Source of the DNA: Oceanobacillus polygoni
GTDB lineage: Bacteria > Bacillota > Bacilli > Bacillales > Amphibacillaceae
NCBI RefSeq assembly: GCF_008304605.1
Contig: NZ_PIJY01000002.1
Location: forward strand, 18,482-82,481
Direction of reading: 5' to 3'
Length of the DNA: 64,000 nucleotides
Shown here: positions 53,566 to 62,779 of the stretch, in pieces
Numbering within the stretch: the stretch's first letter is position 1
Layout: each line of letters begins with the position of its first letter
Position numbers and translations under genes: made by a program
The notes under the pieces: generated by a model
What the model saw: the letters and a program-made list of their open reading frames with translations, nothing else
The model's database searches: none
Told to the model about the DNA's origin: nothing

Positions 53566-54747
53566 TTGGCAAAGAAAATACAAGTTACGGTGTTAAGTGG
53601 CTATTTAGGGTCGGGAAAAACAACACTGTTAAATTATTTATTACACAATAAAGAAGGTAGGAAAATAGCCGTTATTGTTAACGATATGAGTGAAGTGAAC
53701 ATTGATGCCGACATGGTCAAAAAAGGAGGGTTTAGTCGTACAGAAGAAAAATTAGTAGAATTGCAGAATGGCTGTATTTGCTGCACACTCCGGGAAGATT
53801 TAATGAAAGAGGTAGATAAACTGGCCAAACTGGACATCGATAATATAGTTATCGAATCTTCGGGAATATCAGAGCCAATACCAGTCGCGCAGAGCTTCAC
53901 CTATGAAGATGAAGAGCTTGGAATAGATCTTGGGGAACGTTGTGAATTAGATACAATGGTTACCGTAGTGGATGCGAGTCATTTTTGGGAGGATTATCAA
54001 TCTGGAGAAAGCTTGCTTGATCGCAATCAAGAGGCAGATGAGAAGGACGAGCGAGACGTCATTGATCTATTAGTTGATCAAATTGAATTTGCTAATGTAA
54101 TCCTTTTAAATAAGATCGACTTAGTGGATGCAGGAAGTAGAGAAGAATTAAAAGCTGTTTTAAAACAATTGAACCCAGATGCTCGAATTATTGCTACTGA
54201 ATATGGAAAAGTTGCCTTAGAGTCTGTACTGAATACACGATTATTTGATTTTGAAAAAGCAAGTCGGGCAGCAGGATGGATAAAGGAACTAAATGAAGAG
54301 CATGTCCCTGAGACGGAGGAATACGGAATTAGCTCCTTTGTCTATCGAAGAAAAAAGCCGTTTCATCCTGAACGCTGGGGTGCATGGTTAGATAATTGGC
54401 CAACCGGAGTTGTTCGATCGAAAGGTTTCTTTTGGTTGGCGTCAAGAAATAATGTTTCTGGTTTATTATCGCAGGCTGGATCATCCATCGCAATTCAAGA
54501 AGTAGGAAAGTGGATAGCTACGTATCCAAAGCAAGAACAAGCGGTGATTTTAGAAGAAGATCCAGATCTAGCTAAGTACTGGGACGACAACTATGGAGAC
54601 AGAATGACTGAATTAGTATTTATAGGGATAGAGATGGATAAAGAAGGAATAATCAAAAGTCTAGATCAATGTTTACTGTCAGATGTCGAAATGAATTTGG
54701 ATTGGAATCAACTTCATGATCCATTACCATCATTTAGCAGCTATTAA
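53566..54747 (+). CDS. COG0523 metal-chaperone GTPase, copy 2 (ZagA/YciC-like)
   Basis: Paralogue of the gene at 51763, 393 residues, sharing SGYLGSGKTTLLNYLL and the CxCC motif (Cys70/72/73, NGCICCTLRED). LLNKIDLV supplies the NKxD GTPase motif. It starts at TTG after GGAGGAAAA. The two copies are close in sequence throughout, so they arose by duplication, with dcd between them. They may serve different clients or be induced at different zinc levels. It is the last gene of the Zur cluster. Confidence 0.92.
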   Translation: MAKKIQVTVLSGYLGSGKTTLLNYLLHNKEGRKIAVIVNDMSEVNIDADMVKKGGFSRTEEKLVELQNGCICCTLREDLMKEVDKLAKLDIDNIVIESSGISEPIPVAQSFTYEDEELGIDLGERCELDTMVTVVDASHFWEDYQSGESLLDRNQEADEKDERDVIDLLVDQIEFANVILLNKIDLVDAGSREELKAVLKQLNPDARIIATEYGKVALESVLNTRLFDFEKASRAAGWIKELNEEHVPETEEYGISSFVYRRKKPFHPERWGAWLDNWPTGVVRSKGFFWLASRNNVSGLLSQAGSSIAIQEVGKWIATYPKQEQAVILEEDPDLAKYWDDNYGDRMTELVFIGIEMDKEGIIKSLDQCLLSDVEMNLDWNQLHDPLPSFSSY

Positions 54748-54799
54748 TCAACTTTATCAGACGCTGCATGGTATTTACTTATAATATGTTCAATCCGTT

Positions 54800-54836
54800 G
54801 TTAGGAGGTTTTTCAGCTTATGGAAAATCTCCTAAC
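54800..54836 (+). terminator. Hairpin after the zinc cluster
   Basis: GTTAGGAG (54800-54807) pairs with CTCCTAAC (54829-54836), with inner TTTTC/GAAAA pairing. The T-run is short (TTAATT). It is probably the operon terminator. Confidence 0.65.
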
Positions 54837-54852
54837 TTAATTATGTGAAACC

Positions 54853-54933
54853 CTAATTCAATGTTCCAGTTTCTTGGTTACATACACCCAAAATAATAAC
54901 GAATAATAATATCAAAATTAGAAACTTGCGCAT
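54853..54933 (-). CDS. Tiny membrane or lipoprotein-like peptide
   Basis: A 26-residue frame from ATG 54933 has AAGGGGATAA just upstream on the minus strand. It reads MRKFLILILLFVIILGVC, then NQETGTLN. One hydrophobic helix ends in a Cys, like a lipobox, though the -1 residue (Val) is unusual. Too short to judge. The remaining 54934-55140 gap holds only AT-rich upstream sequence. Confidence 0.35.
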   Translation of the reverse strand: MRKFLILILLFVIILGVCNQETGTLN

Positions 54934-55140
54934 TACTTATCCCCTTAAAGTTTTTTAGCTACAAATAATATCAAATAACTATAGCGGGGAACAAAGTCTT
55001 CATTACCTAGATGTTATTTTTCAATTTAGCAATCTAGAAGGGGAGCTGTTACTTAGTTCTATTGTTTGGTATCATAGTTATATAGTACTAGTATATAAAA
55101 ATTGTAGTAATTTTATATTTTAAATAGGGGGAAGAGAATA

Positions 55141-56778
55141 ATGGAGATTTATAGAGATAAGTGGTGGTATTCCACTATTACAATTATGGTGTTGGCTGGA
55201 TTTAGTATATTAATATTACCTGCGATTGCAGCAGTAATATTGTTAGTTGTTCAATATAAGAAAAGAAAGGAATTTTATACGGTTATTCAAGAGGATGAAT
55301 TACATAACATACCAATTAGAGAAAAAGACTCTAAGCTTCAAGATTTACTACAAGATGTAAAAACAACGGAAAAAAAGATTGAAGAAAATAAGGTGATTAT
55401 CGATGACCAAGACAAATTTATTGCTGATTTAAGGGCGGAATTTGAGTGCAGAACAAATGAAGAACGTGAGAGCGTTTTAGATAATGCCAAAATCCAGGCA
55501 GAGAATATAGTTAAGGAAGCAAATGAAAGCTTATCCGCAGTTGTCGCAAAAACAACAGAATATCAATCCGATGTTGAAAGTCTGACAGAAGAGCATGCCA
55601 AACTGGTGAAAGAGGTAAATAGATATAAAAACCAAGCTAGGAAGTATAAAGCAGATGTTCTAGGACTAAAAAACTTTAATGAAAGATTCCCTTATACGAT
55701 AAACTTTGAAAAAGTGGAACAACAGCTTGAAGAGCTTAACAATGAACTTAATGAGGAAACATTGCTCGGTACGGTTATTAGACTCCACCTACATTCAGAC
55801 AATTCAAAAGAACTAAGAAAGTTATCCAATGCCACGAATAAAGAAATTAAAAATGTATTGAGTAAGTATGAAGATCGATATACGACAAAAGGAAATAAAA
55901 CAATCTATAATCTTATGGTTATTGGATTGCAGGCGGAAGTACAAATTCTATTATTACAATTAAAATATAATAAGGTAGATGAGTCTCTTCAGTCTGTAAA
56001 GGATATCATAACTAAGTATTTGGCTATTTGCGCAAATGGAAATAAATCAATCCTCTCCACTATTACAAAATTTTTAACGGAAATTGAACCACTGTACATG
56101 GAACTTATTCGCATCGAGTATAAATATTATGTTTATCGTGAACAGGAAAAAGAAGAACAAAGAATGATAAAAGAACAAATGAGACAAGAGGCAGAGGAAA
56201 GAAAGAAACTTGCGGAAGAAAAGAAAAAGCTTGATAAAGAAGAACAAAAATTTACAGTTGAGATGGAGAGGAACAAAAAGTTATTAAAAGAAGAAACAGA
56301 TGAAGACAAGATATTGCAATTACAGAAGAGATTAAAGGAACTGGAATTGCAGGTAAAAGAAATTGATGATAAGAAGGAAGAAATTGCAAGCCTTACACTT
56401 GGAAAGGCAGGATATGTTTATATTATATCTAACCTAGGATCCTTTGGTGAAAAGATGTTCAAAATAGGTATGACCAGAAGAATGGAACCTCAGAACAGGG
56501 TTGACGAACTAGGTAGCGCATCTGTTCCATTTAAGTTTGATGTCCATGCACTGATTTTTAGCGATGATGCAGTTGGGTTAGAGAATAAACTTCATAAAAT
56601 GTTAAGTGAACAGAGAGTCAATAAAGTTAACTATAGAAAAGAGTTCTTTAATACAGATGTTGAAATTTTAAGAGCTATGGTTGAAGAGATCGACCCAACA
56701 GTTGAATTTGTAACTACGATGTTAGCCGAGGAATACACCCAAACTCGAGCAATCGAAGAATCAGTGATGGTGTCTTGA
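55141..56778 (+). CDS. DUF4041 / T5orf172 (GIY-YIG-like nuclease) protein
   Basis: Protein of 545 residues. A membrane helix lies at about 12-36, a coiled coil at about 55-180, a DUF4041-type helical domain in the middle, and a charged coiled coil at about 335-420. The C-terminal T5orf172 domain (from 424) has GYVYIISN, MFKIGMTRR and a glutamate in GLENKLHKM, matching the GIY-YIG nuclease layout. It starts at ATG after AGGGGGAAGAG. Such proteins occur in phage and mobile islands and are candidate defence or phage functions. Its codon use is more AT-rich than the neighbours. An AAA ATPase fragment follows. Confidence 0.75.
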   Translation: MEIYRDKWWYSTITIMVLAGFSILILPAIAAVILLVVQYKKRKEFYTVIQEDELHNIPIREKDSKLQDLLQDVKTTEKKIEENKVIIDDQDKFIADLRAEFECRTNEERESVLDNAKIQAENIVKEANESLSAVVAKTTEYQSDVESLTEEHAKLVKEVNRYKNQARKYKADVLGLKNFNERFPYTINFEKVEQQLEELNNELNEETLLGTVIRLHLHSDNSKELRKLSNATNKEIKNVLSKYEDRYTTKGNKTIYNLMVIGLQAEVQILLLQLKYNKVDESLQSVKDIITKYLAICANGNKSILSTITKFLTEIEPLYMELIRIEYKYYVYREQEKEEQRMIKEQMRQEAEERKKLAEEKKKLDKEEQKFTVEMERNKKLLKEETDEDKILQLQKRLKELELQVKEIDDKKEEIASLTLGKAGYVYIISNLGSFGEKMFKIGMTRRMEPQNRVDELGSASVPFKFDVHALIFSDDAVGLENKLHKMLSEQRVNKVNYRKEFFNTDVEILRAMVEEIDPTVEFVTTMLAEEYTQTRAIEESVMVS

Positions 56779-56964
56779 TAGTTTATTTTTTCCAATCATT
56801 CTATCAATATACTACCTAAATATTATTATTCTAATCATGATGTCATTATTACTAAGTATGCATATGACAAGATACGGTTTAAAAGATGACCAAGTTATAT
56901 TTTTACTTGATAGAGTAATCTGCTAGATGAACAAAATAACATATATAAAAGTAGTGTATTCTAA

Positions 56965-57144
56965 ATGAATATCAAATCAATAGAAATAAATAATTATAAG
57001 TCATTTAAAGAAGAAAAAAACATAACCTATCTGGAAGATAGTGTTACAGCGGTTATCGGAAAAAATGAGTCTGGAAAGAGTAATTTTTTAGAGGCGATAG
57101 GCAGTCTGCATTATTATAAAAAAACAAAATTAATTGTAAAGTAA
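56965..57144 (+). pseudogene. N-terminal fragment of an OLD/RecF-like AAA ATPase
   Basis: A 59-codon frame starts MNIKSIEINNYKSFKEEKN and holds the P-loop IGKNESGKSNFLEAIGSL, then stops at 57142. OLD-like and AAA_15/RecF-type ATPases begin this way and run to 500 residues or more, so this is a 3'-truncated gene. It suggests a broken defence or repair module behind the DUF4041 gene. No good ribosome site is seen. Confidence 0.7.
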
Positions 57145-57165
57145 AGAATCTACCTTTAAAACCTT

Positions 57166-57191
57166 AAATCCTCCAATTTGGGGGATTTTTT
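57166..57191 (+). terminator. Terminator after the ATPase fragment
   Basis: AAATCCTCC pairs with GGGGGATTT (one G-T pair) over a 5-base loop, then T. It may mark the right edge of the accessory islet. Confidence 0.65.
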
Positions 57192-57579
57192 AGATGAAAA
57201 GTCTTTCAATCTATTTATCAGAGGTAGCTGACCTCCTCTATCGACTAAAGCGCTAACAAACATTAAACTTATTGTAATGGTGCCATCATAACGACATTCT
57301 GAATTGTATTGATTAGTAACGTTTACTTCCTCCGAAATTTACTTCTGTTTTTAAGGAAATGTAAAATCTTAACGCATAATTTACAATCAATTGAGTGAAT
57401 GATTCTGTCTATTTCTGTATCCCTTGCTACGACTTATTTATAAATAAATTGTTAAACCCTACCAAAAACCCGAATTGTAAAGTAAATTTACAAAATCCAT
57501 ACCATTTCTTCATTTCGCCTTTAATCTCCCTTAATATTCGTTTCTTATAATGAAGTTAGGTTCAAAAGAGGAGGATTTG
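57192..57579 (+). promoter_or_regulatory. Upstream region of the PHP-SurE-ABC operon
   Basis: No gene is seen. An inverted repeat TTGTAAA-GTAAA-TTTACAA lies at 57475-57493. TATAAT at 57546-57551 is the probable -10; it overlaps an ATG at 57550 that is too early to be the start. Several TT(A/T)A(A/C)A-like hexamers at 11-base steps (TTTAAT 57520 and TTAATA 57531; TTAACG and TTTACA near 57375-57387) recall PhoP boxes, which would fit phosphate control, but the match is loose. Confidence 0.4.
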
Positions 57580-58407
57580 ATGCGTAAAACGGAATTGCAT
57601 GTTCACTCGACATTTTCAGATGGGGTCCAAACACCGGAAGAGATTGTGCATCTAGCGAAAGAGGCAAACATTCAAGTACTTTCCATTACCGACCATGATG
57701 AAATCGGAGCATATAAGGAAGCCCTGCCATTAGCAGAGGCAGCTAGAATTGAATTGATTTCTGGAATTGAGCTGAACACGGATGGAGAAGCAGGTGAATT
57801 ACATATTCTTGGATATTTTTTTGATCCAGAGCATCCGAAAATGCTCCAGCATATTAGCTGGCGTAAAGCAGAGCGGAAAAACTGGGCAAAGAAAATCGTT
57901 GCTCGTTTGAACGAATTAGGCTATAGCATTACGTTTCAAGATGTAGAAAGGTATGCACCGCAAGATATTATTGTACGCACGCATATTGCCAGTGCACTTT
58001 GTGAGAGAGATTACTTTACTACGACCCACGAAGCCTATCACGGGTTATTAGTGAAAGGGAAACCGGCATTCGTTGAGCGGGGGGCGTTTTCTGCAAAAGA
58101 TGCAATTGAATTAATTCAAGCCTGTGGTGGGGAAGCTTACCTTGCGCATCCAGGTTCCTACCGATTTCCGGTAGATGAAGAAAAGATTTTATCATACGGG
58201 ATTGATGGAATTGAGGTCTACCATTCCAAGCATCGTGAGTCAGACGTTTCCTACTGGAAGGAGTTTGCACTTAAAAATCAGCTGCTGATTTCTGGCGGGT
58301 CTGACAGTCATGGGAAGCATACGCGAAATGCGTTTGCAATTGGTAGTGTGCAGTTAGATAAGCATTCCCAAAAGCATTGGCTAGAAAAGGTTGGTGCAAA
58401 ACGATGA
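57580..58407 (+). CDS. PHP-domain phosphoesterase (YciV/RNase AM-like)
   Basis: Cytoplasmic metallohydrolase of 275 residues. PHP metal ligands are His7 and His9 (ELHVHSTFSD), Asp14, Asp38/His39 (SITDHDE), the glutamate in SGIELNTD, AYLAHPGSY and the final GGSDSHGKH. Relatives remove phosphate from nucleoside 3',5'-bisphosphates or chew short RNA ends. ATG 57580 has GAGGAGG nearby; the frame from 57550 would start inside the -10. It overlaps the next gene by four bases. In a transporter operon it likely handles an imported phosphorylated compound. Confidence 0.85.
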   Translation: MRKTELHVHSTFSDGVQTPEEIVHLAKEANIQVLSITDHDEIGAYKEALPLAEAARIELISGIELNTDGEAGELHILGYFFDPEHPKMLQHISWRKAERKNWAKKIVARLNELGYSITFQDVERYAPQDIIVRTHIASALCERDYFTTTHEAYHGLLVKGKPAFVERGAFSAKDAIELIQACGGEAYLAHPGSYRFPVDEEKILSYGIDGIEVYHSKHRESDVSYWKEFALKNQLLISGGSDSHGKHTRNAFAIGSVQLDKHSQKHWLEKVGAKR

Positions 58408-59195
58408 AACTATTTATCGCTTCATCTTTATGCTGGGATTACCACCCCAATGAAGTTATTACAATTGCGAAGGAAAATGGCCTGCATGGCGTGGAGCTGT
58501 GGGCAGAGCATATTTATTACCATCAAGCAAACCCTGCTGAAATTCGCATTCATGCTGAAAAAGAAAGCATCGAATTAACGTTACATGCCTCAAGCTGGGA
58601 TTTGAATATTTGTTCCATTAATAAAGGAATTCAGGAACAGTCCATTGCTGAATTAAAGAAATCGATTGATTTGGCATCAGCACTAGGTGCATTACATATG
58701 ACTTTTCACCCGGGAAGGTTAACCGTAAAAAAATACTTGGTTGATGAGCATATGCGCGCACTGGTCACCAACACAAAGCGGCTTTTAGAATATGCGGCAG
58801 TCAGAGAAGTTGTTCTATCGGTAGAAATGATGGAGCCTATCGCAAAGGAAATTTTAACGGAGCCAAAGGCAATGAATTATTTTTTAGAGCAGGTTGGAGG
58901 GGGCTTACAGGTTACCTTCGATATCGCGCATACGCCACTTGAAGAAAGCAACCAGATTTATTTGAAAGAGCTCCAGCGTGTAAATAGTATTCATGTAAGT
59001 GACTCCAAACGGGATCAATACCATGTTCCGCTTGGAGAAGGTGAGATTAATCTAGAGGAGATTTTACCATGCCTAGCCGAGAAAGACCTGCCTATCGTAC
59101 TTGAGGGAATGGATACAGGCCGCTCCTTATTCTTTTTAAAAAAGCATCTGAACTATTTACATAAAGAATGGAAGGAAAGGAAGAGAAGCATTTGA
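58404..59195 (+). CDS. TIM-barrel sugar-phosphate isomerase/epimerase-like protein
   Basis: Protein of 263 residues in the AP-endonuclease-2/xylose isomerase-like barrel family. Motifs are NGLHGVELWAEH (near 30), LTLHASSWDLNI, MTFHPGRL, and the metal-site EMMEP and FDIAHTPLEE. It starts in the ATGA overlap with the PHP gene and ends overlapping surE (TTGA). Relatives isomerise or epimerise sugars, sugar phosphates or inositol derivatives, or act as deoxyribonuclease IV; the operon favours a sugar role. Exact substrate unknown. Confidence 0.8.
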   Translation: MKLFIASSLCWDYHPNEVITIAKENGLHGVELWAEHIYYHQANPAEIRIHAEKESIELTLHASSWDLNICSINKGIQEQSIAELKKSIDLASALGALHMTFHPGRLTVKKYLVDEHMRALVTNTKRLLEYAAVREVVLSVEMMEPIAKEILTEPKAMNYFLEQVGGGLQVTFDIAHTPLEESNQIYLKELQRVNSIHVSDSKRDQYHVPLGEGEINLEEILPCLAEKDLPIVLEGMDTGRSLFFLKKHLNYLHKEWKERKRSI

Positions 59196-59983
59196 AGATT
59201 TTGATTACGAATGATGATGGTATTTTTGAACCGGGAGTTGAGGCGTTAGCTGATGTGCTCTCCCACTTTGGGGAGGTAGTCATTGTCTGCCCAGATACGG
59301 AAAAAAGTGCCTATAGTCATAAAATTACATTAGGACAACCATTGAAATTAAAGAAAATTGACTTTGCGCCAAATGCCGAAGCGTATGCGGTTAATGGTTC
59401 GCCAGCAGATTGTGTGAAGCTTGCGATGGAAGTGCTGTTAAAGGAGAAGCCGGATATTGTCTTTACGGGAATTAACCTCGGACCCAATGTTGGGCGTGAT
59501 ATGTATTACTCTGGAACGATTGCTGCAGCACAAGAAGCAATGCTGTACCAAGTCCCATCTGTTGCTGTTTCCTTAGATACATTTAAAAAAGAAAACATTA
59601 AGTTTGGGATTGTAAAACAGATGCTATATCGCGTTGTGGAGGTGATTTTACAAAATAAAATCGCGAAAAATGTCATGCTGAATGTTAATTTGCCGTACAC
59701 GTCGAAGGAGCTTTGCAAAGGAGTTTCCGTTGTCCCAATGGATCTAAGTATTTCACGCTATCACTATACAGCCTTGAACGATCCTCAAGGTCAGGACTTT
59801 TACTGGTTAAAGGACAACTATCAAGATTTGAAGGTGAATGAGGGAACCGATTATCACTTGCTGAAGGAAGGATATATCACTGTCTCCCCAATTGACCTCA
59901 AGCATACACAGAAACGAAAAATCGATCAAATTAGTCGCTGGTTTACCAACTTTAATTATGTTCAGGAGGAGAGCCAATTATGA
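59192..59983 (+). CDS. surE: 5'/3'-nucleotidase SurE
   Basis: Phosphatase of 263 residues that removes phosphate from nucleoside monophosphates and related esters. The SurE signature LITNDDGIFEPGVEAL opens the protein; VNGSPADCVKLAM, GINLGPNVGRDMYYSGT and AAAQEA complete the active site. TTG 59192 is used because the true N-terminus is MKILITNDDG and GGAAGAG precedes it; ATG 59168 gives an extra, non-family tail. SurE is not typical of Bacillus cores, so its place in this transporter operon is notable. Confidence 0.9.
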   Translation: MKILITNDDGIFEPGVEALADVLSHFGEVVIVCPDTEKSAYSHKITLGQPLKLKKIDFAPNAEAYAVNGSPADCVKLAMEVLLKEKPDIVFTGINLGPNVGRDMYYSGTIAAAQEAMLYQVPSVAVSLDTFKKENIKFGIVKQMLYRVVEVILQNKIAKNVMLNVNLPYTSKELCKGVSVVPMDLSISRYHYTALNDPQGQDFYWLKDNYQDLKVNEGTDYHLLKEGYITVSPIDLKHTQKRKIDQISRWFTNFNYVQEESQL

Positions 59984-61008
59984 AAAAGCTATTAATCTTA
60001 TTGTTTGCTGCACTTTTATGTGTTTTGACAGCTTGTGGTAACAGTTCCGAAGAGGAAGCAGGTGCTTCCGGTGGAGAAGGTGAAAGTGAGTTAAGTGGTG
60101 AGCTGGAGTTTTACACATCACAGCCAGACGTTGATGCCGAGCAGCTAGTAGATGCGTTTAATGAAAAATACCCAGATGTCGACGTCAATATTTTCCGCTC
60201 TGGTACAGAAGAGGTTATCAGTAAATTGAATGCGGAAAGCCAAGCAGGATCTGTTGTGGCAGACGTTCTTCTACTTGCAGATTCAGTAACGTTTGAAGGA
60301 TTAAAGGAAGCAGATATGTTAATGGAATATAATTCTCCTGAAGCGGAAGCAATTCCAGAAGAGTTCGTTGATGCTGACGGAACGTATACAGGAACAAAGG
60401 TGATGGCAACTGGTATTGTCATTAATACGGATCAAGTGACAGAAGCACCAGCATCATGGGATGTACTTGCATCGGAAGAGGGTAGTGATCAAGTTGTCAT
60501 GCCAAGTCCATTATACTCAGGAGCTGCAGCGTACAATCTTGGAATTTTCACCCGTAGTGACGGCTTTGGCTGGGATTTTTATGAAGGAATAAAAGCAAAT
60601 AATCCAATGATTACAGAAGGAAATGGTGCTGTTATTGAAAACGTAGCATCTGGTCAAAAGAATTACGGGATGATCGTTGATTATTTAGTAGCTCGTGCGG
60701 CAAGTGATGGTTCACCAGTAGAATTGATTTACCCTGAAGAAGGTGTACCTGTAATCACGGAGCCAATTGGTATTACGGCAGATACAGAGGAAGCAGAAAT
60801 AGCAAAAGCGTTTGTTGACTTCGTACTTTCTGAGGAAGGACAAGCATTGCAGGCTGAGATTGGATATACACCAATCCGTGAGGGAGTAGAAGCACCGGAT
60901 GGCTTAAAATCCTTGGATGAAATTAAAACACTTAGCGCACCAACAGATGAACTATATCAGAATCGTGAAGCTGATAAAGGGCAATTTGACGAATTATTTT
61001 CAAACTAG
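59980..61008 (+). CDS. AfuA/FbpA-type ABC substrate-binding lipoprotein
   Basis: Lipoprotein of 342 residues with lipobox Cys19 (VLTACGNS). The fold is of the iron(III)/AfuA type (LEFYTSQPDVDAEQLVDAFN, then SKLNAESQAGSVVADVLLLA). Some family members bind ferric iron. Others, such as Actinobacillus AfuA, bind hexose phosphates, and 2-aminoethylphosphonate binders are related. The adjacent phosphoesterases point to a phosphorylated ligand. It overlaps surE by four bases. Confidence 0.85.
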   Translation: MKKLLILLFAALLCVLTACGNSSEEEAGASGGEGESELSGELEFYTSQPDVDAEQLVDAFNEKYPDVDVNIFRSGTEEVISKLNAESQAGSVVADVLLLADSVTFEGLKEADMLMEYNSPEAEAIPEEFVDADGTYTGTKVMATGIVINTDQVTEAPASWDVLASEEGSDQVVMPSPLYSGAAAYNLGIFTRSDGFGWDFYEGIKANNPMITEGNGAVIENVASGQKNYGMIVDYLVARAASDGSPVELIYPEEGVPVITEPIGITADTEEAEIAKAFVDFVLSEEGQALQAEIGYTPIREGVEAPDGLKSLDEIKTLSAPTDELYQNREADKGQFDELFSN

Positions 61009-61084
61009 AATCTAACGCAAGGGCTATAGGGTGATTACAGTGAACAGTCAAAAAAAGAATGGATTCAATCAGGAGGGAAAGCGC

Positions 61085-62779
61085 ATGAGCGCTATTTCCT
61101 CCGCATTTTTCAATAGACAGCTTTATAAAGTATTGGCAATTGGATTAATTATCATCTTTTTTATTATCCCGATTGTCCGCCTGATCATTATGAGCTTTCT
61201 GAGTGATGAAGGGATTAACTTCGATTACTATTATGCGATTTTAACAGATGGTCGGACGTGGCAGGTATTACAAAACACTTTAATTGTGGTAGTCGGATCG
61301 ACGATTATTTCTCTCATCTTAGGTACAGCTTTTGCCTGGATGGTAGCCTATACCGATATACGCATGAAAGGGATTGTGCAGCTGTTTATCTTTTTGCCAT
61401 TTATTATCCCATCTTACATAACTTCCCTCGCGTGGGTGCAGTTTTTTGGTCCGGCTGGGTTATTGACGAAAATGTTGGAAAGCGTATCGATTAATCTACC
61501 CTCATGGGATCTTTATAGCATGTCAGGCATTATCTTTGTTATGGGGATTAGTCATTTTCCGCTCGTCTATTTATTTACAGTTAATGTCTTTCGAAAAATT
61601 CCACGGGAAATGGAACTGGCAGCACGTATATCTGGTGCGACAAGGTGGACAGCTTTTTCCAAAATTGTCTTTCCAATGGCATTACCAGGTGTTGTTGGTG
61701 GGTCGTTTATCGCATTTCTAGGGGGATTGGATAACTTCGGAATCCCTGCCTTTTTAGGAACACCAGCAAATATCTCTGTGCTGTCGACGTATATTTATCA
61801 GAAAGTCATTGGCTTTGGACCTTCCGCCTTTAGCGAAGCCGCGGTGCTCTCTGTCATCCTTGGAGTGATTGCAATCATTGGTATCAGCCTCCAATGGCTG
61901 TTGTTACGGAAGTCGAAGCCAATTGAAACAACAAAAATTGACTATAGCCCACGCTATCATCTAGGAAAAAGAAAGCTAGTAGCGGAGATGTTAATTTGGC
62001 TGTTTTTTGCGATGACGAGTATTTTTCCTTTCATCTCCATGGTGATGACATCGTTCTTGAATGCATATGGGCTTGATTTTGTACCAGAAAACTTCACCTT
62101 AAAAAATTATGCGTACATCTTATCGAGAAATTCTACAGTAGAGTCGATTCTCACGAGCCTTAAATTGGCTGGCGTGACGACCGTGATTGGGATTATTGTC
62201 GGTACGATCTTTAGCTATTACCGCGTCAGAAAGACGAATCTAAACATGAAGCTAATGGAATACGGGATTACTATTCCGTACGCACTTCCTGGGATGGTGC
62301 TCGCTTTGGCAATGATTTTTGCTTGGATGGAGCCAATACCGGGATGGAATCCGGGGATTTACGGATCAGCTGCCATTCTGTATATCGCCTATGTAACACG
62401 ATTTTTAATTTTGCAGGTACGTAGTGGCATTACCGCTTTTCAGCAGGTTGATGTAGAAGTAGAGGAAGCAGCACGAATTAATGGTACGAATGGCTTTGGG
62501 AAATGGAAGCGAATTATGATCCCGTTAATTGCGCCGGGGATTCTAAGTGGTGCAATGCTCGTATTCTTGAGTGCTTTAACAGAGCTGACAGTATCTTCTT
62601 TATTGTATTCCTCTAATTCAGAGACCATCGGTGTCGCTATCTTAAGCTTCCAGCAATCGGGTTATACACTTTATTCGACAGCCTTTTCTAGTTTAATTGT
62701 TGGCTTAATTATCGTTGGGTATTTTCTATTATTTGCTGGAGGAGCACTTCGGAAAAGAAAGGTGGAAAAAGGGAAATGA
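61085..62779 (+). CDS. Two-domain ABC permease (FbpB/AfuB type)
   Basis: Membrane subunit of 564 residues made of two fused permease halves, each with about six helices and an EAA loop (ELAARISGATRWTAFSKIVFP and EVEEAARINGTNGFGKWKRI). This fusion is standard for the iron/AfuB/ThiP family. ATG 61085 has CAGGAGGG at eight bases; the longer frame from 61031 is rejected. It ends in an ATGA overlap with the ATPase. Confidence 0.88.
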   Translation: MSAISSAFFNRQLYKVLAIGLIIIFFIIPIVRLIIMSFLSDEGINFDYYYAILTDGRTWQVLQNTLIVVVGSTIISLILGTAFAWMVAYTDIRMKGIVQLFIFLPFIIPSYITSLAWVQFFGPAGLLTKMLESVSINLPSWDLYSMSGIIFVMGISHFPLVYLFTVNVFRKIPREMELAARISGATRWTAFSKIVFPMALPGVVGGSFIAFLGGLDNFGIPAFLGTPANISVLSTYIYQKVIGFGPSAFSEAAVLSVILGVIAIIGISLQWLLLRKSKPIETTKIDYSPRYHLGKRKLVAEMLIWLFFAMTSIFPFISMVMTSFLNAYGLDFVPENFTLKNYAYILSRNSTVESILTSLKLAGVTTVIGIIVGTIFSYYRVRKTNLNMKLMEYGITIPYALPGMVLALAMIFAWMEPIPGWNPGIYGSAAILYIAYVTRFLILQVRSGITAFQQVDVEVEEAARINGTNGFGKWKRIMIPLIAPGILSGAMLVFLSALTELTVSSLLYSSNSETIGVAILSFQQSGYTLYSTAFSSLIVGLIIVGYFLLFAGGALRKRKVEKGK

